Assembly: GCF_020085105.1 (NCBI RefSeq)
Contig: NC_058055.1
Coordinates: 15,687,822-15,751,821 of the forward strand
Direction: 5' to 3'
Length of the DNA stretch: 64,000 nt
Source: Siniperca chuatsi
Taxonomy: Eukaryota > Chordata > Actinopteri > Centrarchiformes > Sinipercidae
Position 1 is the stretch's first letter; each line of letters opens with the position of its first letter. The notes under the pieces were generated by a model. It saw only the letters and a list, made by a program, of their open reading frames with translations, did no database searches and was not told the DNA's origin. Shown here in pieces: positions 31,837 to 42,725 of the stretch. Made by a program: the position numbers and the translations under genes.

Positions 31837-32145
31837 AAGCAGACAGAGTTTAATAACTGTGAGTTCCCAGGATTACTCACGTTGCAAAGAATTTAGGAGC
31901 ATCCACAGTGTAATCACTGCTTTATTTGCACAGTTATGTTTGTTTTCAGGAAATGTAGAGGAGGCAGGAGGAGATTTTGTATAGAAATCATTATTGAATA
32001 TACTGACAAAGATGTATAAAAAATTACTTTTGTGACACTTTCATGAGACGCTGTATACAAATGTAAGAACTCACAAAACATTTTGTGTTTGTTCAGAATG
32101 AATAAACAGTGACAAACACATGTAATGATTTGTCTATTGCATAAT
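31837..32145. other. Spacer without recognised gene
   Basis: The sequence is AT-rich and non-coding. Nothing is recognised beyond the left end of repeat copy A. Confidence 0.3.
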
Positions 32146-32385
32146 GTTCCCTGAGGATGCATTTATCATTAAACAGGCCATGGTGAGCAAAAACAAAATG
32201 GTTTTAATGAGTCCAGTTTATGATGCCAACACCAGAGAATTTTGGTTAATGACCTTGACTTTAACAAACAAACCATTTACTGTGTAATCTTCAGACTAAT
32301 TAATCTCAATTGCACCTATTAGGAATAAAAACAATTAAAAATGGAGGGAAATGGGTGTGGGTGTGCATTCAGTCGTTTCATTTAA
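32146..32385 (+). repeat. Local conserved element, copy A of five
   Basis: This shares with copies B-E, in the same order and orientation: TTCCCTGAGG at the left, TTATCATTAAACAGG, TTATGATG, GGTTAATGACCTTG, AACAAACAAACCATTTACTG, CTAATTAATCTCA, ATTAGGA and TGGAGGGAAAT. It is non-coding, with no terminal inverted repeats or poly-A tail. It is the copy closest to the OR array, between OR6 and OR7. Confidence 0.7.
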
Positions 32386-32640
32386 ATTACACCAGCTTCC
32401 AAAGGGCCGCAGGGGAAACGCCAGAAGTGCTTTTCCTTGATACTCCACCAAGTGTCCTCTGACTACCTTTTGTTTAATCAAATGACATGTTTAAGCTCTA
32501 ACCTACTAGTTCTGCTTTGTTTGATAAATTGTAGGCCTTCTTAAAGGACTTACAAACACAATAATTTCCATTCAGACTTTAAAGTCAATTTACCATTGGC
32601 TACTGTTTGTAGCTGTTGTTGTGGAGAGATGTTAGAGTGA

Positions 32641-32815
32641 TGGGGCTGCCACATAGTCAGGCGCCCCCTGAGCAGTTAGGGGTTTGGTGCCTTGCTCACG
32701 GGAACCTCGGCAGTGCCCCGGAGGTAGATTGGCTCCGCTCCAACTACCAGTCACTCTGACTGGTCTGTGTTGGACTTGAACCGCCCCCCGGTTCCCAACG
32801 GTCTGAGCAAAAACT
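32641..32815 (+). repeat. SINE-like dispersed repeat
   Basis: The segment CCTGAGCAGTTAGGGG, GGTGCCTTGCTCACGGG and TTGGACTTGAACCGCC resembles a widespread fish SINE-related sequence; GGACTTGAACCG looks like a tRNA-type word. Boundaries are approximate. Confidence 0.4.
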
Positions 32816-33242
32816 CTTTTTGTGACTATAGAACTCTAAAGCTAGGTTTAAATTACAGGTCTCATTTCAGTGGATATTTTATTTGTAATTATTTGTAATT
32901 ATATTATTTTGTCCAACATGGTGCTCATTTGAAACATTGACAGATGTGCATGCAGTAAAAGCTATCAATGACATGCATGCTTAGCCCATTGAATGACTTG
33001 CATATGTTGTTCATGGTAAACTTTGACTTTTTGGTTTTGGTTTTGTGCAGTCACAAAGAGTCACAATTACACATTTTAATTATCCCTCTGCTCATATTTT
33101 CTTTGAGCACTGCACTGAACTGCAGCACAAAATGTTTCTGTTTAAGCAGTTAATATTCATCCATCCTGTGTCTACAGAAGTATGATTGACGTTTTTATAA
33201 ATTTTAAAAAGTCAAAAAAGGTTAAATATTCATCCTAGAAAG

Positions 33243-33940
33243 TGATATAACATAATGGCAACATACATATCTGAGCATATCAGTTCATTTCTCTACATAT
33301 CACTTTCTCTCTTGAAAGTCTTAAAGAATTTGAAAGAACCAGAAATAAACAAAATAACAAACAATTTAAGTCAACCTATGTTTTCATATGGAGGGCGGTT
33401 CATTGTGGTGTAATGAACCCTGGGAACTAGCTTAGCTAAACTTAGTTCATTATGATCATTATGAAATTGCATTTCTGATGAGGAACAACCAGCACACTGA
33501 CTTAAAAGCTCTGCAAGTACTTCAGGTAAACACAGTAATGAGACCTTCTGTTCTATCAGACAATTTATGAGGAATATAAATGTGACATACAGTAAAATAA
33601 AGTCAAGGAGTGTTTCAGATAGGAGCGTTTGGCGTAACAGATAAGGGTGAGAACAGTCAAATGTACAAATGTCACTGAATAACATGCAAATACAACCAAG
33701 TATATTTTATGTCTCAATACCAGTAAGTGGGCATATATGGTTACAAAAGAATTGGGACATGTATTTTATTCACTTGTTGAATTTCGCAAGCATTTAAATA
33801 ATGGCAGAACATCAAATAAAGATAAATATGAAGAAAAACATGCTGAATAATAAGGAATGAATAATATGACACTGCAAATGTGTGGAAACCTGGCTGTTTT
33901 GAAATGCTGATGAATCAGACAAACCATCCCTGTCTCACCA

Positions 33941-34008
<68 letters not shown>

Positions 34009-34088
34009 CCTGCCTGTTTCCTGAGAGTATTAAAACCTTCCACAGATTGTTTTTGGATGGAAAGGAAAGTTGTCAAGGGCTTGTTTTC
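33243..34088. repeat. Recent segmental duplication, copy 2 (3' flank of OR7)
   Basis: This is near-identical to 25283-26100 and continues into the shared 3' coding part of OR5/OR7. The homology begins at GATATAACATAATGG, the same AACATAATGG edge as at 25288. Confidence 0.85.
33944..34006. repeat. (CA)n microsatellite
   Basis: About 31 CA units, roughly twice the length of the duplicate array at 25986-26018. Confidence 0.95.
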
Positions 34089-35035
34089 ATTCTTTGGACC
34101 AGTACCAGGGCTCTGGTTTTAATCTCTTTGGTTTTCAAAGAATATACAATAGGATTGATGCAGGGTGGGAGGCAAGAGGCCAGCGACAGACTCAGCACAC
34201 GCTGGTCCGGGTCAATAGATCGCACATAAAGCCCAACTAAGAAAATGCTGAATATAGGAATGTAAAATACACCAACAAGGACTAGGTGCTCAATGCAAGT
34301 GGCGAGAGCTTTCATCCTACTGCTTACTGATTTCATCCTGAACACAGTCACCAGGATGCTGACATACGACAGAACAATAAAAGTAAAGGGTGCCATCAGA
34401 TTCACAATACTAGAAGTTGAAGCCACAGACCACTGCAATGTGTAATCATTACAAGCGAGTCTAAACACAGGTGCATAGTCACAGAAATAGCTGAACACTC
34501 TGACCGAATTGCAAAAAGACAGTCGAGTCATGATTGCCGTGCTATATGCTACTCTGCCCAGACTGTAAACCCAAGTCAGGCCGACAATACAAGACATGAT
34601 CGGCAGTGTGTTGAATGAGTTCTGACGCAAAGGGAAACATATTGCGATCAACCGGTCATAGGCAAGTATAGCAAGTGCACATGACTCCAGAGATATAACA
34701 GAATAGTAGACAAACATTTGTAACAGACATAGGTTGAATGGAACAAAGTTGTCCTTAAAGATGAATGTTTTAATCATGCTGGGAATAGTGCTTGTGTTTA
34801 AGATTACATCAATTACTGCGAGGTTGACAACAGCCAGAAATTTTGGAGTGTGTAAGCCGTGGTCTCGGGCAATTATGTAGATCAATAAAATATTGAACAC
34901 TAGTGTAACCACATAGACAAACGCTAGAAAGATGATGTAGACACTGATGTAGGAAAATGTCTCAAATCCGATGATATAAAAGCCTGGAGGATGAATGATG
35001 ACAGAGTTGTTTAAAACAGTCCTGAGAAAAGACAT
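34073..35035 (-). CDS. OR7: intact odorant receptor-like GPCR, 320 aa
   Basis: This is an intact odorant receptor-like frame with its start at 35035 (MSFLRTVLNNSVIIHPPGFY). It is the most diverged member of the array. TM2-TM4 differ from the other copies (IIARDHGLHTPKF, TSTIPSMIKTFIFKDNF, WVYSLGRVAYSTAIMTR), while LAYDRLIAICFPLR, the ECL2 cysteines (SFCNSVRVFSYFCDYAP), SYVSIL, KALATCIEH and INPIVYSLKTKEI are kept. The tail is short (VLVQRMKTSP). The upstream acceptor TCTTTTTCAG and donor ACAG|GTGAGC indicate the same two-exon structure as its neighbours. It is the likely donor of the 3' half of OR5. Confidence 0.9.
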   Translation of the reverse strand: MSFLRTVLNNSVIIHPPGFYIIGFETFSYISVYIIFLAFVYVVTLVFNILLIYIIARDHGLHTPKFLAVVNLAVIDVILNTSTIPSMIKTFIFKDNFVPFNLCLLQMFVYYSVISLESCALAILAYDRLIAICFPLRQNSFNTLPIMSCIVGLTWVYSLGRVAYSTAIMTRLSFCNSVRVFSYFCDYAPVFRLACNDYTLQWSVASTSSIVNLMAPFTFIVLSYVSILVTVFRMKSVSSRMKALATCIEHLVLVGVFYIPIFSIFLVGLYVRSIDPDQRVLSLSLASCLPPCINPIVYSLKTKEIKTRALVLVQRMKTSP

Positions 35036-35102
35036 AGTTGAACTCCACAGGCTGCGTGCTGGAGGACGGCTTCTGGTCCACGGTGCGGAAAAGCTCTCCA
35101 GT

Positions 35103-35288
35103 CTGAAAAAGAGGAAAACAGTGCATCTTATTTCTTGTCAAGTTACTCTTTCCAATCACATACTTCAAACGAACCCATGTACACTTCTGCGTTTGGCATG
35201 AAACCAGATTTTCTCATCCTGAGTGATGAATATAATGTATCATCATTAAGTCAAACACGTAACAGAATACAGTGTACTTCTGGCTCAC
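35103..35288 (-). other. OR7 predicted 5' UTR intron
   Basis: The minus-strand donor is ACAG|GTGAGC (exon 1 ends at 35289). The acceptor is TCCTCTTTTTCAG (exon 2 from 35102). The 186-nt intron is diverged in sequence from the other ORs but keeps the same place and size. Confidence 0.55.
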
Positions 35289-36000
35289 CTGTTCTGTTGA
35301 TGATCGTTTTACACAATGTGACTCCATATGATGCAGACTCCAATAGCAGCCATTGAATGCCTGCATGTCTGACCTGCATACAATGGAAAATATACCCTCT
35401 TCATAAATCTCTAGAGATAGCATGCAGTCTTCTAATTAAGAATAATACTGATGAACAATACAGTAATGAACAGGGCCCCATTACTGAAATTGCAGGTTTA
35501 TCCATGGAGTGTATTGTCTTCCAACTTGTCTTGCAGACAAAACAAACGTAATTATTGTTTCTGTAATTCTAAGCACCTCATTACTCTTTATCTCAAGAGC
35601 AAGAAAGTGCAATCAGCAATGTTTGGAACAAAAATGTAACTTATATTCACATACATATCTAAATTGTTTGACTCCTAGTTTCATCTATAAGTCAAACATC
35701 ACCATTTTGAAATTAATTATAATCAAATTATAGGCCAGTTTTATTCTTGTCTTTACAAATATTAGTGATTTAAGCAGACCTGTATTTCCATCAGACAACA
35801 TTAATAACTTAGATTGTTGTACTGTTAAGTCCATGTGTTAAGAGACCTGTCAATCGAGTGGGAGTAATAATCAATTTTGCCTTTTAATAAGGAATTAATA
35901 AACAAATATATATGAAATAATATAGCCGCAAGAGGCAGTTCAAGCCAACACAGACTGTTAGAAGTTTAATGTTTTTCATCTGGTCCTGGTCAAATGTGGC
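35289..36000. promoter_or_regulatory. OR7 upstream exon and 5' flank
   Basis: This is the right edge of the OR array. It has weak similarity to the other OR upstream exons (CATGTCTGACCTG near 35362, ATAAATCTCTAGAG near 35404). The rest is AT-rich with no gene. Confidence 0.4.
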
Positions 36001-36600
36001 CTAAACGTAACAAAAATAGTGAAATCTCTCTTTTTTGATCTGATCTGATTCATAGTATGATTCATGTTATGCCACACACATTTTTTGTCCTTGTAGCGCC
36101 CCCTAGCAGTCTATTTGAAGGAAAATTTCAGGGCATGTTTCAGGTTTTTATGTGGAAAATATTCTTAAGTTTTGTGATGATTGGTCCAACGGTTATTGAC
36201 TTTGGTCTATGTATGTGCTGCAAATAAGATATCAACAAGCTTTAAACAACTTTTGATAAGCTTCGTCCAATGATCCACCAAAAATTTGGTAGCAATCAGA
36301 CCTACGGTTTAGGAGGAGATGTCAAAAATGTGTTTTTAAAAAAATTCTAAATGGCTGAAATTCTAGTTAGGCAGACTTGGTGGTCCAAGAGGCTTTTTTG
36401 TAGAGCACATTGAGCTGGACTTGTGGGCATGGCCTGTAATTACAGCAACAACATGTGGCCGATTTGGCTCATATTTCTGTGGAAGGATGCACATCATTTC
36501 CAGTTATTTGGCCAAGTTTTGAGTTTCTAGCTCATTCCAGCTCACGGGAATTTGAGCCGCAGCATAAGACAAATAATATACAGTGACTTGATTTAACTGT
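36001..36600. repeat. Probable dispersed fish repeat
   Basis: The text resembles a repeat often seen in fish intergenic DNA (GTGATGATTGGTCCAACGGT, GTGGCCGATTTGGCTCATA, TTGGCCAAGTTTTGAG). No ends, ORF or domain are visible. Confidence 0.3.
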
Positions 36601-37085
36601 CCTTGCTAGTAAGCCAGTTTCAGTGAGACAGCAGAGTCAAAGGTAGATCTACCCTTGATATAACTGTCATCATGATTTTAAGAGAATGTGTACTTTGCTC
36701 ATAAATATTTACACTCTTGTTAGTACATAAGTAAATCTGATTTAGGAAAAGGGCATTACAGATGAACAGTTCCTAAATCAATGTTTCTCTCCTAATTACA
36801 CAAGCATCCTAACGTCCCAATATCTTAAATAAACTGTCCTAACTTTAGGATAGCCATCAAGCTGTCATATTCCAAGGAGGCGTGGCATGCCCTTTTGTGT
36901 AAACTGACCCAAAACCTAATTTTTCTGTAACATTTGGGTGATTAGGAGAGCAAATCTTATCATTGATTTAGGCTAGTGTATGCATATTTATTGTACAATA
37001 TAATTCATACTGTAATTTCACATGCACATTTTCCTTTTCCTGTTCATCTTTATGAATTAAGACTCAATGTTCATTTCTGTTTATT
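36601..37085. other. Spacer flanking the DDE_1 relic
   Basis: The sequence is AT-rich and non-coding. It may be the left part of the same transposon, but no inverted repeat was found with 37420-37800. Confidence 0.3.
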
Positions 37086-37420
37086 ACTGAAGGTTTAGAA
37101 ATCCATCCACAATTTATGCTGCTGTGTCCATCAAGCAGCAGCACATGTGGATGGGGTCTTCTTTGGGCAGGTGGGCTATGACCTGCTTTCCCTAGTCCAA
37201 AAACACCTCAGAGTTGATCCATCTATTGTCTTATATTCTGACAAGGGTGTTGTTTGGTGCCCCAAAACACCAGTCAGCCCGGAGCCTTTTTCCTTTGAGT
37301 ATGACAAGTAGCGGCCCATACTCTCCTGCTGCATTGAGACACGCCAGCAGCGTTGTTGTTTCTCCCCTCTCATTTGCAGTGATTTCAAAGCAGGTCGATC
37401 CTACTTCAGCCAAAACTCTT
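37086..37420 (-). mobile_element. pogo-type (DDE_1) transposase fragment
   Basis: Minus-strand frames read ITANERGETTTLLACLNAAG, GPLLVILKGKRLRADWCFG and, in another frame nearer 37090-37140, HVLLLDGHSSI. These are the first-Asp-downstream region and the LDGHSS block of DDE_1 superfamily transposases (pogo/Tigger/Jerky-like). The frames shift and the third acidic residue is not seen, so it is a dead remnant. Confidence 0.6.
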
Positions 37421-38898
37421 GTAGACAGGAAGTGGTCCTGTAGGCCTGTTTATCACACATGTGTCCTGGGAGGTCCTGGATCCCGAGCTCAGTAATCATT
37501 TCGCTGTAAGAAGCAAACCACTTTCTGTTTCACACAGAAACAGGGTTAAAGTTCTCCAGCTTGCTCATACTAAGGCCTGGGTTTCTCTTTAGAAATCCTT
37601 GAAACCAGTAGTGACCAAACCCCCAAACCATGATAAAGACAAGATGAAGTACGATAAGATAGGATCCCTAAAGTTAGTTAGGATTTTCTTTTGTAATACC
37701 AAATTGGGAAAATCCTATCGTAGACTCTTCCTGTCTTAACTTAAAACTTAAGATAGAAAGTTTCTGTAATACAGAAATCTCTTGACCAGTCAGGTCCCTC
37801 AATTGTCCTGATGTAAGCCAGAGATGGTGCTGGTCTAGACCTTATTGACCTATCATGATTAGAAAGAAGACAACATCATTGTTAGTTTCTAAACCTAATG
37901 GCTTGTGGCTGAAGTTTGTTGGAAAGTTCAAAATGCAGAGTAGGTTTATTTCTCGACAAAGAGAGAACAAAACTATTAACATTAAATCAAAAATTCCAAC
38001 AGAAATTGTGTGTGATAACTTAAATCAAATAATGCATGAATACAGGAAACACACAACATGGCTGAGGAGGAACAAAGAATGAACCAAGGGAGGGAGGTGG
38101 GATATTTAGCCTCTTGTTAGGTAAAGTGATTATAGTTGAGCAACTTTAGACATACGCCATCTTAGATGATGGCTCAGAAAAATCTATTATTCTACCTGGT
38201 AAACATCTAGAAGTTAAGGGCGACTGCAAGGTCCTCAGTCTTAAAACCATCTGACAGTTCTGCAAGTGTAAGGAGCCACAGTAGCTTTCCATATATCACC
38301 AGCAGGAGACCTGTCAACAAGATATCATTTTCACTGTTAATGAACTTAGTTTGATGGATCATTCCTGTTCAGCTGCTGCACTACAACTACGTTACCCTCA
38401 CCTCAAGAGTTTACCCTCGCCTCAGCTCAACAGAGTTCAGCCACTTATTCTCATTGGACCTGATCATCCTCATCTCGTCAATCCCATTGAACCTGTGCAC
38501 ACTGGCCCTCCAGGAGCCCCATCCGGAGTCTGTACAGCTTTTGGATGGGCTATGCAAGGGTCTTCAGGGCTGAACCTGCCTACCTCACAAGGGCAACTTC
38601 TGCACTGAAGGATCAAACAGCTGTATCATAGAATGTCTGAGGTTGAAGCACAGTGTAATCAGTAGCTGACGTGGAGACAGGAATGAAAATAAAATAAAGC
38701 TGCTCTGCGTTTTGAACTTGGACTCCTGCCTCATCCATGGGTCTCTCAAACACACCTACCTACTAGGCATCACGTTCAGAACCTAAGATTATCGCACACA
38801 ATTCCTGTTGAGATATTTGATTTAATGTTAATAAGAACTATAAATCTTTATATGACTTGAAGTGAGTGAAAAACAAAAAAATGTATAATGCACCATCT
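37421..38898. other. Intergenic, no gene recognised
   Basis: The sequence is AT-rich. A stretch near 38690-38780 (AATAAAATAAAGCTGC then TTGGACTCCTGCCTC) looks like the polyadenylation and downstream part of an LTR, but no LTR ends were found. Confidence 0.3.
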
Positions 38899-39165
38899 TC
38901 TCTGAGGGGGCAATTATCATCAAACAGTACGTAATGACTCAAGGCAAAAGGACTTTCTGCTGCATCTAACACCTTAGAGTCTTTCTAATGAACCCAGTTT
39001 GAGATTTCATCATCCAAGAACGCAAGTTAATGACCCTTACCTTAACAAACAAACCATTTACTGTTTAAACATTTGCCTAATTAATCTCACCTGCATCTAT
39101 TAGCAGGTCTTGCAGTCTCATATTTGGAGGGAAATTGAAGGGAAATTGGGGCCCTGTGCACTGCC
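38899..39165 (+). repeat. Local conserved element, copy B of five
   Basis: This contains TCTGAGGGGG, ATTATCATCAAACAG, AGTCTTTCTAATGA, GTTAATGACCCTTACC, AACAAACAAACCATTTACTG, CTAATTAATCTCAC and GGAGGGAAATT in the common order. It lies 330 bp before copy C in direct orientation. Confidence 0.75.
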
Positions 39166-39440
39166 AGCTTTTCACCAAGAGTATCTCTTCAGAAACAAGT
39201 TAAGTTTCTTACAGTACAGTAACAATACAGTAACACATCATTTGATATTTTGATCTCCCATATTCAACCATGACTAATAAAAATACAATACTAAGTGAAT
39301 GACTATGTACTGTTAAATTATGGGAAAAATAGAGATAGAGATAGAAACATTCATTCATTCTCTTAAAAAAACTTACACACTTTGTTTAAACTTGGAGTGT
39401 ATGACATAACAAAATGTAACGACATTGACAATGAATACTA

Positions 39441-39722
39441 TTTCCCAAGAGGGCTTTTATCACCAAACAGGACACAGTGACCCCAGACAATAGGATTCTC
39501 TCCTGCTTCTTTGACTCCTGGGAACCCTGCTAATGAGCCCTAATTGTGATGTCATTACCAAAGGATGCTGGTAAATGCCTGTAACAAACAAACCTTTTAC
39601 TGTTCAGACTTAAGCCTAATTAATCTCATCCGCAAACATTAGGAGGTTTTTCACTATCGCAATTACAACTGTAATGAGAAGGGACTTTTACAGTGATATT
39701 AATGAGTCATTAATGTTCTTGA
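39441..39722 (+). repeat. Local conserved element, copy C of five
   Basis: This contains TTTCCCAAGAGGGC, TTATCACCAAACAGGACA, TGACTCCTGGGAAC, CTAATGAGCCC, GTGATGTCATTACC, GCCTGTAACAAACAAACC, CTTAAGCCTAATTAATCTC, ATTAGGAGG and AATGAGTCATTAA. It is close to copy E over its whole length. Confidence 0.8.
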
Positions 39723-40315
39723 AAAGCTCATTGTCTAATAGTCACCTCCACTCTGAAGGGCTGTAGGAGTTAGGCCTGCAGTCTCAGCCCCTAGAAGCCT
39801 ATGATGCCCTTTCTGAAGTCGCCTTTCTATTATTAGTAGGCTAATAACTTTAGATTGTGTTCACAGTTACTTGCTGCGTTGGCACTGGACACAAACAATG
39901 TACTGCAAAATCATCAAAATGAACGCAATTCATTGGATACTGGGCTGACAGCTCTCAAGACATCTAGAAACTAGTTGTGTGCAGCAGAAAATTCTAAATT
40001 CTTCTTAACAACCTGAGAAAAGAAAAAAGTTGTTGGTTATGATGTTCTGGGTAACCACAATCAACCAAAAATGTACCATCTGATGTTATTTTAAAGGTAT
40101 TTAAAGCAAGGTGTACGTGAGCTTTCAGAAACGTCCCTCTAAAACAGCAATATGTTATAAAAATGGTAAAAAATATAGGTGGCACTAGCAGTGATGTAAT
40201 GCCAACTATTCAATGTGACTTTAAGGATCCACCTCATGTCCAGATGTTTGTGAGTAAACGTATGAAAACCAGGAATAATGCAGGGGGGTTGCTAAATTTG
40301 TGAGGGATAATAATT
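39723..40315. other. Intergenic, no gene recognised
   Basis: The sequence is non-coding. Nothing is recognised. Confidence 0.3.
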
Positions 40316-40680
40316 AGGAATGCACCAATCCAACTTTTTCTCTCCCAATACCGATTTTGATACCTCAGTTCAGAGTATCTGCCGATATCGAGTACCATTC
40401 TGATACCAGTGCTCTCTTTTCCCCAAATTTAAAATCTGTATGCCTCACTGCACATGACTGATTGGGACTGTTTTTATGTAGGGTAACATGAGACCAGAGG
40501 TTGCTATGGCACTAAAAGCAGAGTCAGTGGCCAAAGGAATATAATGGATAAAGTATTTTTTAAAATGACATTGACAAAGAAACTGTATTTAATGTAGATC
40601 GGACGCAACTGGCAACCTGATCCGCTCAATCAGGTCAGTATCAGGGCTGATACTGATCTGGTGTATCGGTGCATCCCTAC
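40316..40680. mobile_element. hAT-like non-autonomous DNA transposon
   Basis: Imperfect terminal inverted repeats are AGGAATGCACCAATCC at the left and the complement of GGTGTATCGGTGCATCCCTA at the right. The interior carries the GATACCAGTGCT / GTATCAGGGCTGATACTGAT pattern usual in such fish elements. It is too short to encode a transposase. Confidence 0.55.
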
Positions 40681-42500
40681 TACTAATCTGGCTTCCTATG
40701 TAATGTGTATTTAATTCATGTCATATTAAGCTAAAATATCTTTTTGGTAGTCATTAACTGTTTACCACCCACTGTTCTGCCCATGGTACACTGGCACGAT
40801 GTAGAACTTTAACAGACTGCTAGTACTATGAGGTTACATGAATATAAACATGTAATAAATGTATCTCTATTTATTTGTACACTAGATTCGACTCTCGACA
40901 GTGTGTACAACTGAAACCTTAAAAATACGGTGTCTCCATACTTTCAAAGCAGTCTGGAAGTCCAACAATGTAATACAACCTTAAAAACGTTTTGCCCAAA
41001 TTCATCACAAGGGTCTGACAATCAAAATTTAGATTGGCCATCGTGAAAAAGTGGCGAGAGTGTTAAAGGATCAAGGAGACTTTGAAAATAGGGAAAGTTA
41101 GTGATAAGGCCCAGCCAAGAGCCCAGCATGATCCATGAGAACAAAGCAGATAAGAGCTGTCTTCAGTAGTTTATTGTAGTGTACAAAGTCAGAAAAACAC
41201 AATATAAAGTTATAAGCTAAGGAAGGGCCATTTGCTCAATGCTAAAATTGCACAAAAAGAAATCTGTGGTTAAAGACAAATGTCTCAAATGTCAAACCCA
41301 CACTAAAACGTGAAGTGAAGGAACTGTGCTAAACTGCTGTTTTAATATCACTTCCTGTTTACACAACATGAGAAGACTGGGTACACATTCTTTTTAATTA
41401 GTTACAGAGGATTGTAACATTAAGCTTTCATATTATGAGAGTTTACAGGAAGGGGGGCTATTTGATGGTTTGTAGGTCTGTTTTAAATTAAGTTTCAGGT
41501 TTTCCTCAAAATGTAATGTTTCTTGGAAATATCTGCATTCCCACTTTCCCACACATTTTTAATGAATTGGGGAAGAGAAGAATTAGGCAAAAGGTTCAAC
41601 AGTAGAGGGTTTCTTTGTTTGCAGACAAGGTCATTAAGCTTCGTTCCCCGGTGATGTGATCACGATCGGGACTCATTAGAGAGACTCTGAGGAGTTAAAG
41701 AGGCACGATCCTTTTGTCTTGGGTCATACTGTACATCTACGACAAGGCAATAAATAATGATGTGATTAATGTCTTCTGGGTTCCCTGCTATGCAACTGTA
41801 TCATATGTTCAAGTCCATGCTTGAACAGTACACTGACCTTGGCTAACTTGTAATGTCATAAACCCATGACAAATCCTGTCTCGATGATTTGTACCAGGAG
41901 AGCCTGGGCTGGGCTTTGATTTATGTAGGTTATTGGGTAAAAATAGATGCCTGGACTACAAGCTCCTGATAAGGCAAGACTGAGCAACCCTTGAATTGAT
42001 ATGGGCAGAGAGGAGAGCTCCAACAGTGGATTTAGAGTTTCAGGACCATGGATAGCGACATATAGCACAGGTTTTGGTGTAACAGTTGGCCACAGGCTGA
42101 TAGGAGGGGTTTCAAAGTGTCTACATTTTATGTGAGAATAACATACAATAATAACAACCTTCTCCTGCTGTTAACTCAGAGTACCTATGATTTATGGCTG
42201 TACCTAAACTGTCTGATCTACATTTTTTTTAATCCTGACGTTGATTTATGATTCTTTTCGCTTCAAGGTAATGGATATAAAATGAGCACTAGATATAATT
42301 GACTTTCTCTGGGGAGTCAGTGACAGTGAAGTTAATTGACTTGAATATTGCAGAAAATCTTAGCAGTACCAACTATCACCCCAAACTTCACATTTATCAC
42401 CCAAAAGTGAGATTTACTGTATATAAATGTATTTTTCCCTGCACTCATAACACTTGCTGTATAATGTAAAAATCTTTAGAATTTGTGTGAATTTTGCATT
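40681..42500. other. Intergenic, no gene recognised
   Basis: AT-rich, non-coding sequence. The short ORFs have no recognisable domain. Confidence 0.3.
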
Positions 42501-42725
42501 TATGACCAACATAATATGATGAAAATCCATATAGTATTCCCTTTACCATCAGACAAGTGCCTTCAGAAAACACAACGCTCTCCTGACCCTTTGACTCCGG
42601 GAACTTTCCTAGTGAGACTCATTTATGATGTCATTATCGGAGGATGTTGGTTAATGATCTTGCCTGTAACAAACAAAACCTTTTACTGTTTAGACTTCAG
42701 CCTCATTAATCTCATTTGTAAGCCT
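42501..42725 (+). repeat. Local conserved element, copy D of five
   Basis: This contains ATAATATGATGA (also before copy E), TAGTATTCCC, TTTGACTCCGGGAAC, CTAGTGAGACTCATTTATGA, TGATGTCATTATC, GGTTAATGATCTTGCCTG, AACAAACAAAACCTTTTACT and CATTAATCTCAT. The 3' part after the homeodomain-like block is not kept. Confidence 0.75.

Noticed and set aside
38640-38790. Possible LTR end (AATAAA followed by a C/T-rich stretch)
   Set aside because: There is no matching second copy and no ends in the window.
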